This document shows positions 56,842 to 64,000 of a stretch of DNA of 64,000 nt, piece by piece (the first letter of the stretch is position 1; each line of letters starts with the position of its first letter). Origin of the DNA: Meridianimarinicoccus zhengii (GTDB taxonomy: Bacteria > Pseudomonadota > Alphaproteobacteria > Rhodobacterales > Rhodobacteraceae); assembly GCF_003254465.1 (NCBI RefSeq), contig NZ_QDFI01000005.1:44590-108589 (forward strand), in the 5' to 3' direction. Both the position numbers and the translations under genes were made by a program. The notes beneath the pieces were generated by a model. That model had not been told where the DNA came from. It searched no databases and saw only the letters and a program-made list of their open reading frames with translations.

Positions 56842-56925
56842 ATGACACACGGGTTCGCATATCCCTGCCCTGCCCTGCGCGCCGGTTCCGGCCTGCGCGG
56901 GCTACTCGGTCTTATCCGCCTCTGA
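56842..56925 (+). CDS. leuL: Leucine-rich leader peptide of leuA, 27 residues
   Basis: A short frame 83 bases before leuA: ATG, then MTHGFAYPCPALRAGSG and LRGLLGLIRL. Six of the last sixteen codons are Leu, in a cluster just before the stop, written with five different codons including CTA and CTT, which are rare in this genome. An Ile codon is in the same cluster. This is the layout of an attenuation leader that measures charged leucine tRNA. The last Leu codon and the stop lie inside the 5' arm of a perfect 10-bp stem. No good Shine-Dalgarno sequence is seen, which is the main weakness. Confidence 0.65.
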   Translation: MTHGFAYPCPALRAGSGLRGLLGLIRL

Positions 56926-56957
56926 GCGTGCCGGTCTCTGGCGCGTCCGCTCAGAGG
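56919..56957 (+). promoter_or_regulatory. Stem-loop overlapping the leuA leader peptide stop
   Basis: CCTCTGAGCG (56919-56928) pairs perfectly with CGCTCAGAGG (56948-56957) around a 19-base loop. The 5' arm contains the last leucine codon and stop codon of the leader peptide, so ribosome position would decide whether the stem forms. There is no T-run, so control is more likely through alternative pairing or access to the leuA ribosome site (AGGA at about 56997) than through a classical terminator. Confidence 0.55.
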
Positions 56958-57008
56958 TATGTATCGCGCCGACAAGCCCCGATGACCGATCATTGACAGG
57001 ACAAGACC

Positions 57009-58628
57009 ATGACCGACGACCCGACCCGCGTGCGACGCTTCGACGATCCCGACCGCGTGCGCATCTTCGACGATCCCGACCGTGTGCGCATCTTCGACAC
57101 GACCCTGCGCGATGGCGAGCAATCCCCCGGCGCGACCATGACCCACGAGGAGAAGCTGGAGATCGCCACCATGCTCGACGAGATGGGCGTGGACATCATC
57201 GAGGCGGGCTTTCCCATCGCGAGCGAAGGCGATTTCGAAGCGGTGCGCGACATCGCCAAACTGTCGCGCGACGCGTCCATCTGCGGGCTGGCGCGGGCGA
57301 ACCTGACCGATATCGACCGCTGCTGGGAGGCGGTGAAGCATGCCCGCGCGCCGCGCATCCACACCTTCATCGGCACCTCGCCGCTGCACCGGGCGATCCC
57401 GAACCTGACCATGGACGAAATGGCGGAGCGGATCGACCAGACGGTGCGCCATGCGCGCAACCTGTGCCCCGACGTGCAGTGGTCGCCCATGGACGCGACG
57501 CGGACGGAGTGGGATTTCCTGCGCCGCACCGTCGAGATCGCCATTCATGCGGGGGCGACGACGATCAACATCCCCGACACCGTGGGCTATACCGCGCCCG
57601 AGGAAAGTGCGGCGCTGATCCGGCGGCTGATCGCCGAGGTGGACGGGGCGGAGGACGTGATCTTCGCGACGCATTGCCACAACGATCTGGGGATGGCGAC
57701 AGCCAACGCGCTGGCGGCGGTCGCGGGCGGCGCGCGGCAGATCGAGTGCACGATCAACGGGCTGGGCGAACGCGCGGGGAATACGGCGCTGGAGGAGGTC
57801 GTGATGGCGCTGCGGGTGCGCCACGACATCATGCCCTATGCGACCGGCATCGACACGACGAAGATCATGAACATCTCGCGCCGGGTGGCGGCGGTGTCGG
57901 GCTTCGCCGTGCAGCCGAACAAGGCGATCGTGGGCAAGAACGCCTTCGCGCATGAAAGCGGCATCCACCAGGACGGGATGCTGAAGAACGCCGAGACGTT
58001 CGAGATCATGCGCCCGCGCGATATCGGGCTGGCGGAGACGAGCCTGGTGATGGGCAAGCATTCCGGGCGCGCGGCGCTGCGGGCCAAGATGGCCGATCTG
58101 GGCTACGAGCTGGGGGACAACCAGCTCAAGGACATCTTCGTGCGGTTCAAGGCCTTGGCCGACCGCAAGAAGGAAGTCTATGACGAGGACCTGATCGCGC
58201 TGATGACCGATGCCGCGGTGGAGGCGCAGGGCGAGCATCTGAAGGTCAAGTTCCTGCGGGTGATCTGCGGCACCGAGGCGCCGCAATCGGCGGACCTGAC
58301 GCTGACCGTGGACGGGGTGGACCATCAGACGACCGCGCAGGGCGACGGGCCGGTGGATGCCACGTTCAACGCCGTGAAGGCGCTGTTCCCGCACAACGCG
58401 CGGTTGCAGCTCTACCAGGTGCACGCGGTGACCGAAGGCACCGACGCGCAGGCCACGGTGACCGTGCGGCTGGAGGAGGACGGCAAGATCGTCACCGGCA
58501 CGTCGGCGGACACGGATACGGTGGTGGCGTCGGCCAAGGCCTATGTCGCGGCGCTGAACCGGCTGATCGTCCGGCGCACGCGCGCCACGAAGGACGGCAA
58601 GGAGATCAGCTACAAGGACGCGGGTTGA
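57009..58628 (+). CDS. leuA: 2-isopropylmalate synthase
   Basis: A 539-residue enzyme that condenses 2-oxoisovalerate and acetyl-CoA, the first committed step of leucine synthesis. The TIM-barrel part has RVRIFDTTLRDGEQSPG, VDIIEAGFPIASEGDF and the metal site FATHCHNDLGMATAN, followed by INGLGERAGN. HESGIHQDGMLKN marks the linker, and the last 130 residues are the leucine-binding regulatory domain. It is longer at the N-terminus than usual because a 9-residue unit is repeated in tandem. AGGA 8 bases before the ATG supports the start. Likely controlled by leucine feedback and by the leader peptide upstream. Confidence 0.97.
   Translation: MTDDPTRVRRFDDPDRVRIFDDPDRVRIFDTTLRDGEQSPGATMTHEEKLEIATMLDEMGVDIIEAGFPIASEGDFEAVRDIAKLSRDASICGLARANLTDIDRCWEAVKHARAPRIHTFIGTSPLHRAIPNLTMDEMAERIDQTVRHARNLCPDVQWSPMDATRTEWDFLRRTVEIAIHAGATTINIPDTVGYTAPEESAALIRRLIAEVDGAEDVIFATHCHNDLGMATANALAAVAGGARQIECTINGLGERAGNTALEEVVMALRVRHDIMPYATGIDTTKIMNISRRVAAVSGFAVQPNKAIVGKNAFAHESGIHQDGMLKNAETFEIMRPRDIGLAETSLVMGKHSGRAALRAKMADLGYELGDNQLKDIFVRFKALADRKKEVYDEDLIALMTDAAVEAQGEHLKVKFLRVICGTEAPQSADLTLTVDGVDHQTTAQGDGPVDATFNAVKALFPHNARLQLYQVHAVTEGTDAQATVTVRLEEDGKIVTGTSADTDTVVASAKAYVAALNRLIVRRTRATKDGKEISYKDAG
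57027..57098 (+). repeat. 27-bp tandem repeat at the leuA 5' end
   Basis: A unit encoding RVR(R/I)FDDPD occurs at residues 7-15 and 16-24; a third, partial copy (RVRIFD) at 25-30 runs into the conserved TTLRDGEQ. The copies differ by only a few bases, consistent with recent slipped-strand expansion in frame. Confidence 0.8.
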
Positions 58629-58646
58629 GCCGCGCGTCCTGTCACG

Positions 58647-58675
58647 AGAAAGGCCCGGCACATCCGTGCCGGGCC
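58647..58675 (-). terminator. Terminator between leuA and the VPLPA-CTERM gene
   Basis: A perfect 10-bp stem (GGCCCGGCAC with GTGCCGGGCC, 4-base loop). On the minus strand it is followed by TTTCTC, so it best serves the VPLPA-CTERM gene, which ends 24 bases away; it may also slow transcription from leuA. Confidence 0.7.
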
Positions 58676-58698
58676 GTCGACGATCCTGCGCGGACGCA

Positions 58699-59322
58699 TC
58701 AGCCTTTGCGGCGACGCGCCACGACGGACAGCGCACCAAGCGCGGGCAGCAGCAGCAGCCCGGCGGCCGGCACGGGAATTGTTGGCAGTTGCGGTTCAAT
58801 CACGACGCTGCCCTCCTCGCCGCGCACGAAGGCCAGATCGAAGCCGGGCGAGCCGCCACCATTGTCGAGGCCGACGATCCTGACCGCGTTCACGTTGCCG
58901 GTGAACGCGTAGTCGGCGAAATCGAAGCTGGTCGTCGATGCACCGAAGGCTTCACCGAGATAGGTGAAGGTCGCCCCGAGATCCGTCGATACGAAGACAT
59001 CCGCGTTCTCGGCGCCGTCGCCGGGTTCGTCGATGAACAGGTCGTCCTGTCCGGGTGCGTCGAAGATGAACCCCTCCGAGAATCCGAGTGTCAGGGAGGA
59101 GCCGATCGGCAAGGACACGAACGTGTTCGAATCTCCATCCGTGGCGTAGGACAGTGGAACGGCCTCGGGATAGCTGGCCGGAACGAAGGTCCCGCCATAA
59201 GGCCCCGCAATCGGTCCGGCGCCGGAATCGACGAAATCCAGCACGAGATCGGCGGTGATCGAAGCGGCGTTGACCGAAGCAGGCAGCATCAGCGCGGCGG
59301 CGAGCAGAGCCAGTCGTTTCAT
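58699..59322 (-). CDS. VPLPA-CTERM sorting-domain protein
   Basis: A 207-residue exported protein. A signal peptide MKRLALLAAALMLPASVNA precedes an extracellular region with a discoidin-like beta pattern (YATDGDSNTFVSLPIGSS, VFVSTDLGATFTYLGE, VRIVGLDNGG). The C-terminus is IPVPAAGLLLLPALGAL followed by RRRKG: a short motif, a membrane helix and a basic tail, the VPLPA-CTERM form of PEP-CTERM sorting signals in Rhodobacterales. An exosortase/rhombosortase-type enzyme would process it; none is encoded in this window. The ATG at 59322 is best spaced from AGGA; one at 59328 is also possible. Confidence 0.85.
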   Translation of the reverse strand: MKRLALLAAALMLPASVNAASITADLVLDFVDSGAGPIAGPYGGTFVPASYPEAVPLSYATDGDSNTFVSLPIGSSLTLGFSEGFIFDAPGQDDLFIDEPGDGAENADVFVSTDLGATFTYLGEAFGASTTSFDFADYAFTGNVNAVRIVGLDNGGGSPGFDLAFVRGEEGSVVIEPQLPTIPVPAAGLLLLPALGALSVVARRRKG

Positions 59323-59464
59323 GGGCATGATCCTGTTCCCTTTTCTTGCGAACCATTTAAGTGACCTTTGGTAAAGGTTAATGAAATCGACCGGACTTTC
59401 AAGAATTTTCTGGGGCGGCGGCACACCGCCCATCGTGGCGGCGCGGCCCGCCGATTGCCGGTAG

Positions 59465-60601
<1,137 letters not shown>

Positions 60602-60669
60602 GCCGGGCCGCGCGCCCGGACCGGCGCAGGGCCATGGCCCCCGGACACCGGGGGCAGGACAGACAGGCG

Positions 60670-61581
60670 ATGGCATACGGCGCAGACAACGGCACGGACC
60701 ATTTCCGCCCGGTGCGGCGCATCCTGCTCGGCCTCGTGCTGGCGGGGCTGGTGGGGCTGTTCCTGATCTGGCGGATCGACAGCCCGCGGGTGGAACGGCT
60801 GCGCGCCGCAGCACTGGACGCGGTGATCCCCCATGTCGCATGGGTCATGCGCCCGGTCACGGGGCTGGCGCAGATGGCCGGGTCGTTCCAGTCCTATGCC
60901 GCCCTGTCCGAAGAGAACCGTGAATTGCGCCGCGAGTTGCAGCAGATGCAGGCGTGGAAGGAAGCCGCGCTGCAACTGGAACAGAAGAACGCGCGGCTGC
61001 TGGACCTGAACAACGTGAAGCTCGATCCCAAGCTGACCTTCGTCACGGGCAGCGTGCTGGCGGACAGCGGGTCGCCCTTCCGGCAGTCGGTGCTGCTGAA
61101 CGTGGGCGCACGGGACGGCATCCGCGACGGCTGGGCGGCGATGGACGGGCTGGGCCTTGTGGGGCGGATATCGGGCGTGGGGGCGCAGACCGCGCGGGTG
61201 GTGCTGCTGACGGATCCTGCGTCGTCGATCCCGGTGACGATCCAGCCGTCGGGGCAGAAGGTGATCCTGTCGGGGGACAACACCGCCCTGCCCCGGATCG
61301 CGTTTCTCGAGAACCCCGACCTTGTGCGGCCCGGCGACCGGGTCGTGTCGTCGGGCGATGGCGGGATCTTCCCGGCGGGGATCCTCGTGGGGCAGGTCGC
61401 GCGGGGAACGGACCAGCGGTTCCGGGTGCGGCTTGCGGCGGATTACGGGCGGCTCGAATTCCTGCGGGTGCTGCGCTATGGCGGGCCCGAGGCGATTTCC
61501 GACACCGGCGGGCTGGTGGGGCCGACCGCCGCGCTGGCCCCGGTACAGGGCCCGCCCCCGGCGCCGGAGGTGGACCGATGA
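60670..61581 (+). CDS. mreC: Rod-shape determining protein MreC
   Basis: A 303-residue bitopic protein: one N-terminal membrane helix (ILLGLVLAGLVGLFLIW, about 20-36), a coiled-coil (about 80-110, ENRELRRELQQMQAWKE) and a periplasmic beta-barrel domain (about 120-280) with VLLNVGARDGIRDGWAAMD and GLVGRISGVGAQTARVVLLTD. It links the MreB filament to PBP2 and activates it. The start MAYGADNGTD at 60670 was chosen; an in-frame ATG at 60634 is not followed by conserved sequence. It overlaps mreD by ATGA. Confidence 0.95.
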   Translation: MAYGADNGTDHFRPVRRILLGLVLAGLVGLFLIWRIDSPRVERLRAAALDAVIPHVAWVMRPVTGLAQMAGSFQSYAALSEENRELRRELQQMQAWKEAALQLEQKNARLLDLNNVKLDPKLTFVTGSVLADSGSPFRQSVLLNVGARDGIRDGWAAMDGLGLVGRISGVGAQTARVVLLTDPASSIPVTIQPSGQKVILSGDNTALPRIAFLENPDLVRPGDRVVSSGDGGIFPAGILVGQVARGTDQRFRVRLAADYGRLEFLRVLRYGGPEAISDTGGLVGPTAALAPVQGPPPAPEVDR

Positions 61582-62120
61582 CCGAGGTGCGGCTGCACAG
61601 GCGGGTCCTTTCCGGCGCGGCCTTCGCGGGGCTGGCCGCGGCGATGGTGCTTGTGAAGCTGCTGCCGCTGGGGCTGAACGCGGGCGGCTGGCCCGTGCCC
61701 GATCTTCTGATGTGCCTGCTGGTGGCCTGGATGATCCGGCGGCCCGACCTGTTGCCGATGCCGCTGGTGGCGGCGGTGTTCCTGTGGGCGGACCTGATGC
61801 TGATGCGCCCGCCGGGGCTGTGGGCCGCGCTGGCGGTGCTGGCGGGCGAATGGCTGCGGCACCGGCAGCGGGCCTTGCGCGCCGCCCCGCTGGTGGCCGA
61901 GCCGGGGTTGCTGGCCGCGCTGATGGTGGCGATGGTGCTGGCCCATTGGGCGGTTCTGGCGGTGCTGTTCGTGGACCAGCCGCGGCTGGGGCAGCAACTG
62001 CTCCAGGTGCCCGTGACGGTGCTGGCCTATCCGGTCGTCGCGGCGCTGCTGCAACTGGGGCTGGGTCTGCGTCGGCACCCCGTGATCGAAGGCTTCGGCC
62101 GACGGGCGGCACGGGCATGA
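61578..62120 (+). CDS. mreD: Rod-shape determining protein MreD
   Basis: A 180-residue polytopic membrane protein with five to six hydrophobic helices: FAGLAAAMVLVKLLPLGLN, LLMCLLVAWMI and LLAALMVAMVLAHWAVLAVLF among them. Sequence conservation of MreD is low; the call rests on size, topology and position between mreC and mrdA, with ATGA overlaps on both sides. It is part of the elongasome that places PBP2 and RodA. Confidence 0.9.
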   Translation: MTEVRLHRRVLSGAAFAGLAAAMVLVKLLPLGLNAGGWPVPDLLMCLLVAWMIRRPDLLPMPLVAAVFLWADLMLMRPPGLWAALAVLAGEWLRHRQRALRAAPLVAEPGLLAALMVAMVLAHWAVLAVLFVDQPRLGQQLLQVPVTVLAYPVVAALLQLGLGLRRHPVIEGFGRRAARA

Positions 62121-64000
62121 GGCGCCCGCCCAAGGATACCGACGACAGCGCACGCCGCATCTCGCGCCGGGCACTGGTGCTCGGCGGGGCGCAGCTGGCC
62201 TTTGCCGGCGTGCTGGGCTGGCAGATGCGGCGCATGCAGATCGAGGAGGCCGACGCCTTCCGCCTGCTGGCCGAGGAGAACCGGATCAACCTGCGCCTGC
62301 TGCCGCCCGCCCGCGGCGTGATCTTCGACCGCGAGGGCAGGCCCATCGCGGTGAACGACCAGAACTACCGCGTCGTGATCGTGCGCGAGGATGCGGGCGA
62401 CGTGGCCGATGTGCTGCACCGGCTTGCGCAGGTGATCCCGCTGGAACCGGACCAGATCGCCAACGTGGTGGCCGAGACGCGCCGCCGGGTGGGTTTCGTG
62501 CCGGTGACGGTGGCCGACCGGCTGGATTGGGACGACCTGTCGCGCGTGGCGGTCAACGCCCCCGCCCTGCCCGGCATCCATCCCGAGGTCGGCCTGTCGC
62601 GCGCCTATCCGCTGGGGCCGGATTTCGCCCATGTGGTGGGCTATGTCGGCCCGGTCAGCGATTACGACCTGTCGAAGCTGGACGACCCGGAACCGGTCCT
62701 GCAGATCCCCGGCTTCCAGATCGGCAAGAGCGGCGTGGAAGCCCGGATGGAAGGCGATCTGCGCGGCCGCGCGGGTACCAGCCGGATCGAGGTCAACGCG
62801 GCGGGGCGCGTGATGCGCGAACTGGCCCGCGACGACGGCCAGTCGGGGCACGATCTGCACCTGACCATCGATGCGGGCCTGCAGAATTTCGTGCAGGCGC
62901 GGGTCGCCGACGAAAGCGCGGGCGTCGTGGTGATGGACGTGGAAAGCGGCGATCTCGTGGCCGTGGCCTCGGCCCCCAGCTTCGATCCGAACCTTTTCGT
63001 GCGGGGCATATCGGTCGCCGATTACCGTGGATTGATGGACAATCCCTATCGCCCGCTGGCGAACAAGAGCGTGTCGGGCGTCTATCCGCCGGGTTCGACC
63101 TTCAAGATGGTTACGGCGCTGGCGGCGCTGGACGCGGGCGCCATCGGCTTGGAGGACACGGTCTGGTGCCCCGGTCATCTTGATGTGGGCGGGCGGCGGT
63201 TCCATTGCTGGCGCCGCGGCGGGCACGGGCACATGAACCTCCATGACAGTCTCGTGCAGTCCTGCGACGTCTACTACTACGACGTGGCACAGCGCATCGG
63301 GATCGACCGGATCAGCGCCATGGCGGAACGGCTGGGCATGGGCGTGCGCCATGACATCCCGATGTCCGCGGTGGCCGAGGGGCTGATGCCCTCCACCACC
63401 TGGAAGGCAGAACGGCGCGGCGAAAGCTGGCGGCCCGGCGACACGGTGAACGCGAGCATCGGGCAAGGCTATGTCCTCGCCTCGCCGCTGCATCTTGCGG
63501 TGATGACCGCGCGGCTGGCCAGCGGCACCGACATCGCGCCGCGGCTGGTGCGCGCCGTGGACGGGCGGCCCGAACCCGTGCGCGTAACCGGCGGACTGGG
63601 CCTGCGGGCGGATCACCTGGCCGCGGTGCAGCGCGCCATGGTCGCGGTCAGCAATTCGCGCCGCGGCACGGCCTACCGGTCGCGCATCGCGGACGAGACC
63701 ATGGTCTTCGCGGGCAAGACCGGCACGAGCCAGGTGCGCAACATCACGGCCGCCGAGCGCGCGCAGGGCGTGTTCCGGAACGAGGACCTGCCGTGGAACC
63801 GGCGCGACCACGCGCTGTTCGTGGGCTATGCGCCCGCCGACAAGCCGCGCTATGCCGTGTCGGTGGTGGTGGAGCATGGCGGCGGCGGATCGGCGGCGGC
63901 GGCGCCCGTCGCGCGCGACGTGATGCTGCGCGCGCTGCACGGCGACATCCCGCCCCTCGCCGCCTATCCCGAGGCCGAGCGCCCCGCCGCCGAGGAGCGG
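62117..64000 (+). CDS. mrdA: Penicillin-binding protein 2, runs off the window
   Basis: The first 628 codons of PBP2, the class B transpeptidase that crosslinks lateral wall peptidoglycan. A membrane helix (ALVLGGAQLAFAGVLGW, about 20-36) is followed by the dimerisation region (RLLPPARGVIFDREGRPIA, GLSRAYPLG). The transpeptidase domain has the catalytic SxxK as STFK at 327-330, SCD at 382-384 and KTG at 534-536, all in normal order. The frame is still open at base 64000 and the last visible residues are a low-complexity Glu/Pro/Ala tail, so only a short end is missing. rodA is expected next. Confidence 0.96.
   Translation, partial: MRRPPKDTDDSARRISRRALVLGGAQLAFAGVLGWQMRRMQIEEADAFRLLAEENRINLRLLPPARGVIFDREGRPIAVNDQNYRVVIVREDAGDVADVLHRLAQVIPLEPDQIANVVAETRRRVGFVPVTVADRLDWDDLSRVAVNAPALPGIHPEVGLSRAYPLGPDFAHVVGYVGPVSDYDLSKLDDPEPVLQIPGFQIGKSGVEARMEGDLRGRAGTSRIEVNAAGRVMRELARDDGQSGHDLHLTIDAGLQNFVQARVADESAGVVVMDVESGDLVAVASAPSFDPNLFVRGISVADYRGLMDNPYRPLANKSVSGVYPPGSTFKMVTALAALDAGAIGLEDTVWCPGHLDVGGRRFHCWRRGGHGHMNLHDSLVQSCDVYYYDVAQRIGIDRISAMAERLGMGVRHDIPMSAVAEGLMPSTTWKAERRGESWRPGDTVNASIGQGYVLASPLHLAVMTARLASGTDIAPRLVRAVDGRPEPVRVTGGLGLRADHLAAVQRAMVAVSNSRRGTAYRSRIADETMVFAGKTGTSQVRNITAAERAQGVFRNEDLPWNRRDHALFVGYAPADKPRYAVSVVVEHGGGGSAAAAPVARDVMLRALHGDIPPLAAYPEAERPAAEER

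Noticed and set aside
56808..58799. A 663-codon minus-strand frame opposite leuA
   Set aside because: leuA carries all catalytic motifs in the plus frame; the antisense product is low-complexity and has no recognisable domain.

Overview
The window is a high-GC chromosomal stretch from an alphaproteobacterium, most likely a marine or saline member of the Rhodobacteraceae (Roseobacter group). Three things point there: a VPLPA-CTERM anchored protein typical of Rhodobacterales, families common in that group (DUF2927 lipoproteins, an iron-sulfur photolyase, TAXI-type TRAP transport next to DctB/DctD), and a glucosylglycerol (salt-protectant) operon. No rRNA, tRNA, insertion sequence, phage, CRISPR array or obvious genomic island is visible. 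Coding density is high and genes are packed in short operons with many ATGA or TGATG overlaps.

Layout. 1-1356: end of an allophanate hydrolase gene. 1614-4889: DUF2927 lipoprotein, a small membrane protein, a VWA (CoxE-like) protein and a TerB-fold protein. 4905-7394 (minus): 8-oxoguanine deaminase, a HisN-type phosphatase and an XRE regulator. 7642-9513: quinone-oxidoreductase-like protein and a Bax-inhibitor-1 membrane protein. 9663-15895 (mostly minus): rpmG, a DUF533 protein, the RNase P RNA gene, a peptidoglycan amidase, an Excalibur lipoprotein, gatA/gatC, a ceramidase-like membrane protein, a periplasmic DsrE-like protein and tadA. 16002-16958: an RsuA/RluB-family pseudouridine synthase.

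17032-22459 is the most unusual block. It is a tightly coupled operon of a 27-residue hydrophobic peptide, XpaC, TelA, a second DUF2927 lipoprotein, an SPFH protein with a C-terminal GYF domain, and a membrane-tethered double zinc-ribbon protein. It resembles known tellurite/chemical-stress (Ter/Tel) and membrane-stress (YdjG/YdjI) modules. With the VWA/TerB/DUF2927 block at 1614-4889 it suggests a two-locus envelope-stress system linked by DUF2927 lipoproteins.

22535-29577: PfkB sugar kinase, dtd, a LysR regulator, a leucine-dehydrogenase-type enzyme, then gpsA, a HAD phosphatase and ggpS, which together can make glucosylglycerol from a glycolytic triose phosphate and ADP-glucose. 29588-37031: a divergent ROK repressor and the xylF-xylH-xylG-xylB-xylA xylose operon. 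37166-45303: DUF7282-like periplasmic protein, efp, a small DUF6280-like protein, cobQ, tgt, a RimB-RimK fusion, a SufT-like protein, an acetyltransferase, a DUF3307 membrane protein and an A-type Fe-S protein. 45369-53034: tpiA, the DctB/DctD two-component pair and a TAXI TRAP transporter with fused permease. 53105-55305 (minus): iron-sulfur photolyase and an SDR. 55587-56701: beta-barrel protein and a small lipoprotein. 56842-58628: leuA preceded by a leucine-rich leader peptide and stem-loop. 58699-59322 (minus): VPLPA-CTERM protein. 59564-64000: mreB-mreC-mreD-mrdA, the cell-elongation cluster, with mrdA running off the end.
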